Shown here one piece after another: positions 52,947-60,928 of a stretch of DNA of 64,000 nt. This DNA is from CAYVHU01 sp964451415. GTDB lineage: Bacteria > Pseudomonadota > Alphaproteobacteria > Rhodospirillales > Magnetovibrionaceae. The notes beneath the pieces were generated by a model, which worked only from the letters and a program-made list of their open reading frames with translations, was not told the origin of the DNA and did not search any database. The stretch is taken from NCBI GenBank assembly GCA_964451415.1, contig CAYVHU010000015.1, positions 6,219 through 70,218 of the forward strand. The letters run 5' to 3'. The number at the start of each line of letters is the position of its first letter. Position 1 is the stretch's first letter. The position numbers and the translations under genes were made by a program.

Positions 52947-53234
52947 GAAACCTTCTCGCGTCAACATAGCGAGAAACGGCAACATGTCATCACATCCCCC
53001 TTGATTACACAAGACGCCCCTGACTTTACAAGAGCACGACGGCCGTCCAAAACGAACGCATCGCCCGCTTCCTCCTGCGCCCTTTCACGATATCATCCGC
53101 CCGACAACGAACGGTTTGCCGCGCGCCGCAAAAAAATCAGTGCCCCCGCGTCACCAAAGCGCACTGTGCGCCGAAGCGAAACTCAACTGCTGTGGCCGAA
53201 ATCAGCTCATGCCCGTGCGCCGCCGTCTTCAGAG
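52947..53234. other. Gap between the isomerase and barrel genes
   Basis: These 288 bases hold no credible gene. I looked for a sigma54 site and found only a GGGCAC box whose downstream GC is three bases out of register. A conventional promoter for the barrel gene may be here but is not evident. Confidence 0.4.
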
Positions 53235-54332
53235 TCATTTGTCCTTTTTATCTGTCGTTTCTTTTGCTTTCTTGGCTTGTAGCAGCACGGGATTGATCAT
53301 GATTTTCGCATGTTCACGAAGGTTTTGTTTCAATTTGTCCCATTGCTTCTGCCCTTTGATCCGCCGATACAACTCCCTGGCACGGGCACGGGATTTCTTG
53401 AACGCAACCAAGCGTGGCGGCGTACGGTCGTGCAGCTTGAACAAAGCGTAGCCCTGCAAGATCCGCACGGGTTCCGAAACCGCACCGACTTTCATCGCAT
53501 CGACAACTTTTTGCGCTTCATCGGACAGCATGCCCTTATGAAGATAGCCCAGATCGCCGCCGGTTTTTGCACTGGCGTCCGTCGAACGAAGCTTTGCGAC
53601 AGCCGCAAAATCACCACCCTTCTTAATCTTAAGAAGGATTCTTCCTGCCTCTTCTTTCGCCTTTTTCCAGACTTCCGTCGAAGACGAAGGAGTAACACCC
53701 AGCAAGATGACCGAAACGCGCTGCGTTGACGGCTCCGTGAACAACTTGGCGTTTTTGCTGTAAAAATCCTTGAGTTGCGGCAAAGTCGGCTTCTTTACGG
53801 TGCGCACCTTGGCCTCCAAAGCGCTGCGTCGCGATATTTTTTCAAGCGCGGCACGCAGCTTCGGAAGGATAACCTTGCGCTGCGCTTCCCACTTCTTATT
53901 GCCCTTATAGCGTTGTTCCAATCGGGCAATTTGTTTCTTAACATCCGCTTCATCAGGCGCCAGGCCCAAGCGTCCGACCTCACGATCCAGAAGATGGCCA
54001 AGAACCATCTTGTTAATGATCTTTTCGCGCAACTCCTTGATCTTACCCTTAGGGACTTTGCGATGGTAAAACTCAACCTGCGCCGCACGCTGAAGGGCAA
54101 CGTTGTATTCCCTCCACGAGATTTTTTGTCCATCAACCACCGCCGGAGGGGCGCCGTCTTTCGGCAAAACAAACAAGGGATTGAGCGCATGGGGCACCGT
54201 GCCGACTTGCGGGGCCCGCGTTTGGGGCGCATCCGTTTTCGACTGCGCAAAACCGGGGCCTGCGAACAGGGGCAAAGCCGCAATAGCACCGCCAATCGCC
54301 AACCTTTTTATTCTTTTTATGATCTTCGCCAT
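53235..54332 (-). CDS. SurA/PpiC-type periplasmic peptidyl-prolyl isomerase
   Basis: A 365-residue secreted protein. The signal is AIGGAIAALPLFAGPGFAQS. A helical SurA-N-like chaperone part (REKIINKMVLGHLLDREVGR, DEADVKKQIARLEQRYKG) is followed by a parvulin domain (RVSVILLGV, GGDFAAVAKLRSTDASAKTG, GDLGYLHKGML, VSEPVRILQGYALFKLHDR) and a basic tail. PpiC-type isomerases recur beside extracellular cytochrome genes in Geobacter as I recall. It probably folds the barrel or the secreted cytochromes. ATG 54332 is chosen because a normal signal peptide begins there. Confidence 0.87.
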   Translation of the reverse strand: MAKIIKRIKRLAIGGAIAALPLFAGPGFAQSKTDAPQTRAPQVGTVPHALNPLFVLPKDGAPPAVVDGQKISWREYNVALQRAAQVEFYHRKVPKGKIKELREKIINKMVLGHLLDREVGRLGLAPDEADVKKQIARLEQRYKGNKKWEAQRKVILPKLRAALEKISRRSALEAKVRTVKKPTLPQLKDFYSKNAKLFTEPSTQRVSVILLGVTPSSSTEVWKKAKEEAGRILLKIKKGGDFAAVAKLRSTDASAKTGGDLGYLHKGMLSDEAQKVVDAMKVGAVSEPVRILQGYALFKLHDRTPPRLVAFKKSRARARELYRRIKGQKQWDKLKQNLREHAKIMINPVLLQAKKAKETTDKKDK

Positions 54333-54482
54333 TTCAGGTACCCCGACTTTCACATTCATTATTTAGATATGTTCATAATTTAAATGAGTTCGCGCCTATG
54401 ATGCCCTTGCGATTTCTCTCATGTTTTTTTTCACGCCTTTAGTAAAACATCAACCCCAACCAAACGCCACCCGCAACAAAAT

Positions 54483-54512
54483 GATGTAGGTGCTTTGAAA
54501 AGCACCTACATC
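54483..54512 (-). terminator. Intrinsic terminator of the tetraheme cytochrome gene
   Basis: A 14-bp perfect stem (GATGTAGGTGCTTT and its complement) with a 2-base loop is followed on the reverse strand by a short T-run (ATTTTG). It lies about 40 bases after the stop codon. It suggests the tetraheme gene is a separate, strongly expressed unit. Confidence 0.8.
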
Positions 54513-54554
54513 ACCCGTGTTCCAAGAACGCTCGGCGGGAGCCATCTGGAAACC

Positions 54555-55367
54555 TTACTTAATATGGCAGGACAAGCAAACCGCGCTGTTGGCATTGAGG
54601 ATGCGCAAGAACGTCTGCGTACCAGCACCGCCATTGTGCGGATCGTGGCAGCTAGCGCATTCAACGCGGGGTTTAGGACTGGCTGCACCGCGCGTGTACA
54701 ACATCATATCGGTTTTATCGCGAATGTTCACTCCGCCGCCTGCGGTATCAACCCAGTACTGCGTGTTGCCGTTAATCGTCGCGGAAGTCTGCGTTTTGAA
54801 GCCGGCCATATCCGGACCTTCATAACCACCATAAACGATCCCTACCGGGTGGTCGTTCGTCAAATCCGTCCCCAACATGGGAATGGGGGAGCCCGCCATC
54901 GTTGTGCCGGTACCACCACCTAAAACCGCGCCCGCAGCGTTATAACCGCCCGAACCGGGAGCGTTAAGCACCGCGTCCATGGCTTGCGAACCGTCATGGC
55001 AGGACAGGCACGCCAAGGAAACCGACCCGACGGGGGCTTCATTGCCGTCCAACGTGGCCGTACCTAACGTGCTGTACGTCTGATAGCTAGAGGGGCTCGG
55101 CAGCTTCTTGTTCCACAACGGCACCTGCGCCGCCGTGTCCGAACCGTGAGGTGTGTGACAGAAAACGCAAATTTCTCCCGTCGCCGCACCGCCACCAGCA
55201 CCTTGCCCGATGCCCCCTGTCGAAAGGTCATGCTTGGACCCAATGATCGTCCCCGCCATGGCGCTCGTCGCACCCAGCACAACAAATGCGCCAACGGCCA
55301 CAACAGACGCTATGGAAGCGACTCTTTTCAACACCGATCCCGGTGTCTGTAGCAATACCTGTTTCAT
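54555..55367 (-). CDS. Tetraheme c-type cytochrome, OmcE-like
   Basis: A 270-residue secreted cytochrome. The signal ends ATSAMAGT. Four hemes: CVFCHTPHG (Cys67), CLSCHDGS (Cys120), CASCHDPHN and the terminal CLSCHIK. The layout (GSKHDLS start, PLWNKK after heme 1, GTDLTNDHPVG between hemes 2 and 3, last heme at the very C-terminus) resembles Geobacter OmcE, whose subunits polymerise into filaments. That comparison is from memory. GGGAGG precedes the start. It has its own sigma54 promoter and terminator, as expected for an abundant structural subunit. Confidence 0.88.
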   Translation of the reverse strand: MKQVLLQTPGSVLKRVASIASVVAVGAFVVLGATSAMAGTIIGSKHDLSTGGIGQGAGGGAATGEICVFCHTPHGSDTAAQVPLWNKKLPSPSSYQTYSTLGTATLDGNEAPVGSVSLACLSCHDGSQAMDAVLNAPGSGGYNAAGAVLGGGTGTTMAGSPIPMLGTDLTNDHPVGIVYGGYEGPDMAGFKTQTSATINGNTQYWVDTAGGGVNIRDKTDMMLYTRGAASPKPRVECASCHDPHNGGAGTQTFLRILNANSAVCLSCHIK

Positions 55368-55456
55368 CACAACCTCCCCGCCTTACGATCAAGGCTTTGT
55401 AAGCCAAACGGCTCACTCCAATAGCAAACCGCAAAATGTGTCTTCATCCCTAGGCT

Positions 55457-55472
55457 TGCACAGACCGTGCCA
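55457..55472 (-). promoter_or_regulatory. Sigma54 (-24/-12) promoter before the tetraheme cytochrome
   Basis: On the reverse strand TGGCAC-ggtct-GTGCA matches the consensus TGGCAC-N5-TTGCA except for one base, with correct spacing. It lies about 90 bases upstream of the tetraheme start. Confidence 0.78.
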
Positions 55473-55524
55473 ATATACGTGTTCGTTTTGTTTCAACGCA
55501 TTAGCATAAAACGTTTCACCTTTT

Positions 55525-55540
55525 TTCCAACTTATGAGAA
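55525..55540. promoter_or_regulatory. Second candidate enhancer site for the sigma54 regulator
   Basis: TTCCAA-ctta-TGAGAA shares one perfect half and 4 of 6 bases of the other half with the palindrome at 51034-51049. It stands 53 bases upstream of its -24 box. Finding the same dyad before both sigma54 promoters supports a common activator. Confidence 0.5.
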
Positions 55541-55648
55541 ACAAGAAACATTAAAAGTGAAAAAACCGGGCGAAAAAGGGGGAGAAGGTGCACCTTGTTT
55601 TCCGCCATTTGAACGGCGCTTTTTTTACGGCGCTCACGTTTCGAATCA

Positions 55649-56749
55649 CTAGCCTTTGGAAGCCGAAGCAAGAATTCGCGCCGGCGCGCCGCTGGGTCGG
55701 TAGACTTCGACTTTACGGAAAAACTGATCCGTGACGTAGATGCGACCGTCGGAATCGTCAACGGCAAGTCCAGAAGGCAACATGAAACGGCCCGGATGAT
55801 TGGTGGCGCCGCGCGTCCCAATCCACATCAACAATCCGCCATCGTGGTTGAAAATCTGAACATTGCCAAATGCCGCATCCGAAACGTACAGATTATTGTG
55901 TTTATCGACCGCAACGCTCTTGGGGCGAGCGAACTGCCCCGTGCGTGTGCCAATGGCCCCGAACGAAAACAGGAACTTGCCCTTCTGGGTAAAGGCCTCA
56001 ATTCTAAAATTGCCGCCGTCGACAACATAAAGAGTTCCGTCAGGTCCGATTGCCGCATTCAGCGGAAGATTGAATTCTCCCGGTTTGCTGCCGCGCTTGC
56101 CGATGTCATACAGATGGCGTCCATTGCGGTCGAAAACCAGAACATGATGCTTGATTGATCCCACGCCACCGGTATCAACGACAAAAATCCGCGACCCGTC
56201 TTTGCTCACGGCAAGCCCTGTGGGACGACTGAACAGCGTTTTGCCATTGATGGATCTGACAAACTTTCCTTTGGCGTTGTAAATCATCACGCGTTTCAAA
56301 GAAGCATCACAGACATAAAGATTCTTGGCGTCATCCATGGCGATGCCCAAGGGCTTGCGCAAGGCGCCCGCCCCACTTTCACCAATGGTTCTGTATGTTC
56401 TCTTATTGAGGTCGAAGACATGAACCAGACGGGCAACGGTATCGCCGACGTAAAGAACCCCGTCGCGCGCGACCACACCGTAGGGCTTATCAAGGGCTTT
56501 GCCAAAAACGCCGGCACCGGTGGCGAAAAGCTTGAAACGTTCCGCGGATGTCAATTTCACGACATCGACGCTACCCCGAATCATTTGTTCAAAGGTAAAC
56601 CGCGGTTCCGTCGGCGGACTGGGCCAGATCAATTGAATCTCTTTGTTTTTGCGCGCGCTGGAAGGCGCCTGACAACCGCCGACGACCAGGACAAACGAAA
56701 GCATCAGTGCACCGAACGCCGCCTTCATGAACCTCAACTTCCCTGTCAT
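55649..56749 (-). CDS. NHL-repeat propeller lipoprotein 2
   Basis: A 366-residue lipoprotein (lipobox VGGC) with the pre-propeller motif IQLIWPSPPTEPRFTF and NHL blades such as LYVGDTVARLVHVFD, LYVCDASLKRVMIYN, LYVVDGGNFRIEAF, LYVSDAAFGNVQIF and IYVTDQFFRKVEVYR. It is a paralogue of the protein at 46932. GGGGGAGA precedes the start. It lies upstream of the tetraheme gene on the same strand, about 280 bases away, with its own promoter region. Confidence 0.87.
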   Translation of the reverse strand: MTGKLRFMKAAFGALMLSFVLVVGGCQAPSSARKNKEIQLIWPSPPTEPRFTFEQMIRGSVDVVKLTSAERFKLFATGAGVFGKALDKPYGVVARDGVLYVGDTVARLVHVFDLNKRTYRTIGESGAGALRKPLGIAMDDAKNLYVCDASLKRVMIYNAKGKFVRSINGKTLFSRPTGLAVSKDGSRIFVVDTGGVGSIKHHVLVFDRNGRHLYDIGKRGSKPGEFNLPLNAAIGPDGTLYVVDGGNFRIEAFTQKGKFLFSFGAIGTRTGQFARPKSVAVDKHNNLYVSDAAFGNVQIFNHDGGLLMWIGTRGATNHPGRFMLPSGLAVDDSDGRIYVTDQFFRKVEVYRPSGAPARILASASKG

Positions 56750-56892
56750 GAATTCTCCCCCTCAACTTCGATCGAAGCCTTAACCATAAATACAAATTAA
56801 CTGTGGGCAACAAAGATAACACACAAAAAAACAACACAATGGCTTTTCATTGGTATTTTGCACCTCCGCAAAAGCCACCCGGCGCGCCTTCG

Positions 56893-57318
56893 TCAAGGCG
56901 CGGGCGTCTTCGATGCATCTTTGCCTTTCGTCGCGGCACCGCTTGCCCCGCCGGCTCCCTTGGTCCCATCATGGCTCCCCTTCCCCCCCGGTCCTTTTTC
57001 TCCCGGGGCAATCGTGGCGCATTTATATTCCCCCAAAACAGGCTGCCCGGCGGCGTCTGACTTGGCGGCATCGTAAACGCGAACAATGGAAATGTTTTTG
57101 ACATGATGCTCACGAAGCAAGCGACAGGTTACAAGGGCCATGAAATCATAATCGGCACCAACATTGACGATGCTCAGGTGAAGAATTGACCCTTCAACCT
57201 TCGTCGCAATAATGCCGTGCACCGTACTTTTGATATCCGCAAGCGCATCATCCATCTTCGCAAAGGCTGGTGAGGCAAGCATGATCAACATCCATGCCAA
57301 TATCATCCGTTTCATCAT
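56893..57318 (-). CDS. Secreted small protein with Gly/Lys-rich tail, unknown function
   Basis: A 141-residue protein with a signal peptide (MILAWMLIMLASPAFAK). A compact alpha/beta domain follows (GIIATKVEGSILHLSIVNVG, VTCRLLREHHVKNISIVRVY), then Cys in GEYKCATIAPG and a low-complexity tail of Gly, Lys, Ala and Ser (GEKGPGGKGSHDG). It contains no heme motif. GAGG precedes ATG 57318. It is the most upstream gene of the reverse-strand arm. I do not recognise a family; the basic tail could bind acidic surfaces or cytochromes. Confidence 0.7.
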   Translation of the reverse strand: MMKRMILAWMLIMLASPAFAKMDDALADIKSTVHGIIATKVEGSILHLSIVNVGADYDFMALVTCRLLREHHVKNISIVRVYDAAKSDAAGQPVLGEYKCATIAPGEKGPGGKGSHDGTKGAGGASGAATKGKDASKTPAP

Positions 57319-57916
57319 TTTCGACCTCAAAAAATTAGAGCCAGTCCCGCAAAACGCCAACACCGCACCTCAGTCTCAGGCCTCAAACCTAGTTATAAGA
57401 AATCACGCGTGAAAAACGCAAAACATTATTGTTTGCGCGCCTGAATGGAAAATCGATGTTTTGAAAAATCGCGGCAGGTGTTGAAAAAACACGATGAATC
57501 CGACCGCTTGCCATGATCCGTCATACTTTATACAACCCACACCCACCTAACGACACTTTGCGTGCGGATTATGCACCACGGCTTTCCATCACGCAAGTTT
57601 CAGCCTGAAAATGCGTCTTGTGTAACTTAAAATTATTATAACTTTCGTTTGCTTTATTCCGCAAATACGGACTTGTTGTTGAGGCACTTTTTATATTATT
57701 GTACTGTTACGTTGTGGGCATGGGGGATTTTAGCTTAATCTGAAGTGCTGCGGCCCTGATGATTTTGGCCTAACGATTTTGAGGAGGTGTGGTGTTCACC
57801 TCTTTCCTTCTCGGGAGCCAGGACGTAAAGTGACTTTAAAATGATCGTAGTTGCGATGGCCCATTGATCGCCGCGTCAGTCGCAATGACCTGTAATTCAG
57901 CTTAACTGAAAAAAAA
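57319..57916. other. Divergent control region of the cytochrome locus
   Basis: About 600 bases separate the two arms. There is no coding frame. It is AT-rich in places (57600-57710) and includes a 6-bp hairpin GAGGTG/CACCTC at 57784-57802 in the likely leader of the rightward arm. No clear sigma54 box was found here; promoters for both directions presumably lie in the AT-rich part. Confidence 0.5.
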
Positions 57917-59122
57917 ATGACCCCTCTTTTGCACACGACTTTATTCGATTTGCCCCGCTTCAATTTGTCCCGTTCGTATTTGCCCCGGATCGGGCTGTGT
58001 GCGGCACTTTTTATTGCCGGCGCGGCACCTTCCTTCGTTAACGCTGAAACCGCTCATGAAAAGGGTTCGGCCGCCTCGTCACAACCGCCGCAAAATGTCT
58101 CAGAAAGCAAAAGGCCGGCCTTCCGGCGCGGCGCGGAAGTTTACCGAAGAGACTGCATCACGTGCCATCGACAAGACGGAACGGGACGCGACGGCTTTAA
58201 CGGATTGCGTATTCCGGATTTCACCCGCGCCGAAGCCGTGGTGCAGATGACACTTGCGAAAATGGTCGACACCTTGAAGGACGGACACAACGTCAAGGAC
58301 GGGAAGGACTGGAAAGATTCCCTGTCCGACCAGGACTTCAACGATGTCGTCACCTACATTCGAGAATCGTACATGCTTCCCGCAGCGGTCGCGGGGGCCA
58401 GCACGGGGCGCAAGGTGTACGCGCGGACCTGTAGCGTGTGTCATGGCGACCGGGGAAACGCATCGTCGTGGGCCAAGGATAGCCTTTCTCCTTCACCGTT
58501 CGATTTTACCTCCTATAAGGCGAAGAAGCTCACCCGCGACCATATGATCAAGACTGTGACCTATGGCGAAAAAGATTCAGCCATGGTCGGCTGGAATTCG
58601 CAGCTTTCACCGCGTGAAATCAACGCCGTTGTCGATTTCGTACGTGCGACGTTCATCTTCCCCAACCAGGACTTGGGGATTCCGAGCTCAAAAAGTGAGA
58701 ACGGCGGGCCCGATGAATACAACACGTCTTCTCTGGCAGGCCCAGCCGGCAAAAGCGACATGACGAAGCCGTTACCCAACGGGCTTCACGGCGATGCCGC
58801 CAAGGGCAAGGTTTTGTACGAAACGAACTGCGTGCCGTGCCATGGAAAAAATGGTAAGGGCGATGGGCCACGCGCCTTTTTCATCATTCCCAAACCTGAA
58901 AACTTCACGGGAAACGATGCGCGCGCGGAGTTAAACCGCCCTCATCTCTTTAAACATGTTTCGGAAGGCGTAACCGGGACCGTTATGCCGGCGTGGGCGC
59001 GGGTGTTGAACAAGCAACAGATCGCGGACGTCAGCGAATACGTCTTCACCTCTTTCATCAGCCCGCGTGCGGAGAAGCTGTCATCAAGCCAACCGCGCAA
59101 GATAAAAAAAAAGCCGCTTTAA
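57917..59122 (+). CDS. Large multiheme cytochrome, first reading frame (three class I heme domains)
   Basis: A 401-residue secreted cytochrome. The signal peptide is around LCAALFIAGAAPSFVNAE. Three class I domains follow: CITCHRQDGTGRDG, CSVCHGDRGN and CVPCHGKNGKGDGPR, each with a later ligand segment such as TVMPAWARVL. The frame ends 7 codons after a ninefold A-run that contains the slippery heptamer A AAA AAG in phase (59107-59113). Reading on in the -1 frame gives a 718-residue protein with further hemes. No Shine-Dalgarno is apparent before ATG 57917. Confidence 0.85.
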   Translation: MTPLLHTTLFDLPRFNLSRSYLPRIGLCAALFIAGAAPSFVNAETAHEKGSAASSQPPQNVSESKRPAFRRGAEVYRRDCITCHRQDGTGRDGFNGLRIPDFTRAEAVVQMTLAKMVDTLKDGHNVKDGKDWKDSLSDQDFNDVVTYIRESYMLPAAVAGASTGRKVYARTCSVCHGDRGNASSWAKDSLSPSPFDFTSYKAKKLTRDHMIKTVTYGEKDSAMVGWNSQLSPREINAVVDFVRATFIFPNQDLGIPSSKSENGGPDEYNTSSLAGPAGKSDMTKPLPNGLHGDAAKGKVLYETNCVPCHGKNGKGDGPRAFFIIPKPENFTGNDARAELNRPHLFKHVSEGVTGTVMPAWARVLNKQQIADVSEYVFTSFISPRAEKLSSSQPRKIKKKPL

Positions 59123-60072
59123 GGCCGGTCGGGTTCAATAAATCCACCCTGAAACAAGGGCGGGCCATCTATAATTTTCGCTGCTACTACTGCCATGGTT
59201 ACAATGGGAACGCCAAGACAGAGGCCGCACAGCTACTCTCTCCGGCACCGCGTGACTTCACCAAAGCGCCGCCGTTGAGCGTGGCAACGATCGTCAAGGC
59301 CGTGGAACATGGCCGTGAAGGAACGGCGATGCGCTCGTTCGCGAATACGCTGACGCCATCCGATATCAAGGCTGTAGCCGCTTTCGTTAAATCGGAATTC
59401 GTCAACAAAAAAGCCATCAACACCTATTACCATACCCCGGGAAATGGGTGGCCCGATCACCGCAAGCGCTATGGGAGCGCGTATCCCTTTGTGTTGGGCA
59501 AAATCGCGATTGATACGCCGGCGAAAAAATTAACGCCCAAACAAATCCAAGGTTTGGCGATTTTCAAAAACTCCTGCATTACCTGTCATAATGGCCGCGC
59601 CACGCGCGAGCGCGACAAGGTGTGGGAAAAATATCCCCTTTCCAATCAAGGTTGCGGCGTCGTTTGCCACAAGGGGAAGGTTTCCTTTCCCTGGCGCCGC
59701 GGTGAATCAGGTTTGAACGGTGCCGCTCGTCCCGTTACCCCCTACGCTGTCCACGGCGTATCCCCCGTCATCAAGAACCTGTCGGTCATGGAAAAAGACG
59801 GCGAACGTATTTATCAGAAAAATTGTTCATTCTGTCATGCGATGGATGGAACCGGCGGCAACTGGATTGGCACTTTCCTGGAACCACACGCGCGAAACTT
59901 GACAAATCCGAAAGTGACGGCACACTTAAAGGGTGCGGCTTTGGTCAAAACGATTGAAAAAGGGTTGCCGCAAACGTCCATGCCTGCATGGAAAAACGTT
60001 CTTGATGAGAAACAGATCGCCTCGGTGGCGGCATATATTCGACGGGCATTTTTCAGACGCGAGTTAGATTGA
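58993..60072 (+). CDS. Large multiheme cytochrome, -1 frame continuation
   Basis: The open frame from 58993 has no signal peptide and no well-placed start. Its cytochrome-like sequence begins only after the slippery site (KKKAALRPVGFNK). It carries CYYCHGYNGN, CITCHNGRA, an unusual CGVVCH (C-x3-CH) and CSFCHAMDGTGG, with a Met-ligand segment TSMPAWKN. As a c-type cytochrome it must be exported, so it is most sensibly made as a fusion with the preceding frame by -1 frameshifting, or else the A-run length is a sequencing or true mutation artefact. Confidence 0.75.
   Translation: MGAGVEQATDRGRQRIRLHLFHQPACGEAVIKPTAQDKKKAALRPVGFNKSTLKQGRAIYNFRCYYCHGYNGNAKTEAAQLLSPAPRDFTKAPPLSVATIVKAVEHGREGTAMRSFANTLTPSDIKAVAAFVKSEFVNKKAINTYYHTPGNGWPDHRKRYGSAYPFVLGKIAIDTPAKKLTPKQIQGLAIFKNSCITCHNGRATRERDKVWEKYPLSNQGCGVVCHKGKVSFPWRRGESGLNGAARPVTPYAVHGVSPVIKNLSVMEKDGERIYQKNCSFCHAMDGTGGNWIGTFLEPHARNLTNPKVTAHLKGAALVKTIEKGLPQTSMPAWKNVLDEKQIASVAAYIRRAFFRRELD
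59107..59113 (+). promoter_or_regulatory. Candidate -1 ribosomal frameshift site A AAA AAG
   Basis: The heptamer is in the phase required for simultaneous slippage, as in dnaX. The zero-frame stop follows three codons later, and the -1 frame enters the downstream cytochrome directly. The following GC-rich bases could form a weak stimulating structure. Confidence 0.55.
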
Positions 60073-60134
60073 ACCGTCCTGAGAAATAAGGTCCTGAGAA
60101 GATGAAGGTTCCAAAGAGATAAGGCCATAGCGAC

Positions 60135-60791
60135 ATGCTTCATGCTCCGTTGACAGTATCTCTCAGAAATACGTCTTTAGTCCGCACGCTATGGATTCTT
60201 TGCGGGATGATCGCCTTAGTGTTTTTGGCTTCCTGCGTTCCGCCGCCGGCACCGAAAACCGTTTTCCAACGCGCACAAAGAGCTTATGCGCGCGGTGATT
60301 ACGTGGGCGCGTTCAAATACTTCAGCCTCAGCGCCGATGATGAACACCCGGTCGGCCAGTACATGCTGGCTGAACTTTACGCCCACGGAGAAGGCGTGGA
60401 ACAGGACCTGTACAAGGCCCGCGTTCTCTATGTGAAAGCGGCAAAAGCCGGAATCACGAATGCTCAGTACACACTCGGTCTGATGTACAGGTACGGCAGT
60501 GGCACCTTGCAAAATTTGAGGCAAGCGACTTACTGGCTCACCAAGGCCGCTTACCATGGGCACCACGGAGCCCAGATGGCCGTCGCCAACCTTCTGGACT
60601 CCCACGCCTCGCCACGCATTGACTTGATAAAAGCCTATATGTGGTATAGTCTGATCATGCAGTATAAATATACTGATTTCCGTAATGTTGCCGCACAAAA
60701 GCGTGAAAAATTAGAAAAACTTTTAACTCCACAAGAGGTCGCTATTGGTGAAAGGCGAGCTCAAATGTGGAGGCCGGTAACGATGCAATAG
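60135..60791 (+). CDS. Sel1-repeat lipoprotein
   Basis: A 218-residue lipoprotein (lipobox LASC) with Sel1-like repeats: AYARGDYVGAFKYFSLSAD, AELYAHGEGVEQDLYKARVL, GLMYRYGSGTLQNLRQATYW and a degenerate fourth. Sel1 repeats mediate protein contacts. Its position among cytochrome genes suggests an assembly or anchoring role similar to the TPR protein in the other arm. Confidence 0.85.
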   Translation: MLHAPLTVSLRNTSLVRTLWILCGMIALVFLASCVPPPAPKTVFQRAQRAYARGDYVGAFKYFSLSADDEHPVGQYMLAELYAHGEGVEQDLYKARVLYVKAAKAGITNAQYTLGLMYRYGSGTLQNLRQATYWLTKAAYHGHHGAQMAVANLLDSHASPRIDLIKAYMWYSLIMQYKYTDFRNVAAQKREKLEKLLTPQEVAIGERRAQMWRPVTMQ

Positions 60792-60928
60792 TCGGTCCCG
60801 GTAAGTATAAAGACGCATTTTTAGACCTTGCAAAAAACCTGCTATTCGTTTTGCAAATACAGCCGTTTTAATTCGGCATGACAAGAATAAAAATATCCCT
60901 TAAATGGTATGCACCGTAAGGCTCCCTT

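Noticed and set aside
53127..53146. Possible sigma54 promoter before the barrel gene
   Set aside because: A GGGCAC box is present, but the downstream TTTGC is three bases out of the strictly required spacing.
55587..55598. Palindrome AAGGTGCACCTT after the NHL lipoprotein gene
   Set aside because: Too short and without a T-run to call a terminator; probably chance.
57766..57781. Possible sigma54 promoter TGGCCT-N5-TTTTG before the split cytochrome
   Set aside because: The -12 element lacks the essential GC and the -24 box is poor; it scores far below the two accepted sites.
57780..57840. Cyclic di-GMP (GEMM) riboswitch ahead of the rightward cytochrome arm
   Set aside because: GGACGTAAAG looks faintly like the GEMM core, but the GCAAACC partner and the tetraloop-receptor layout are missing.
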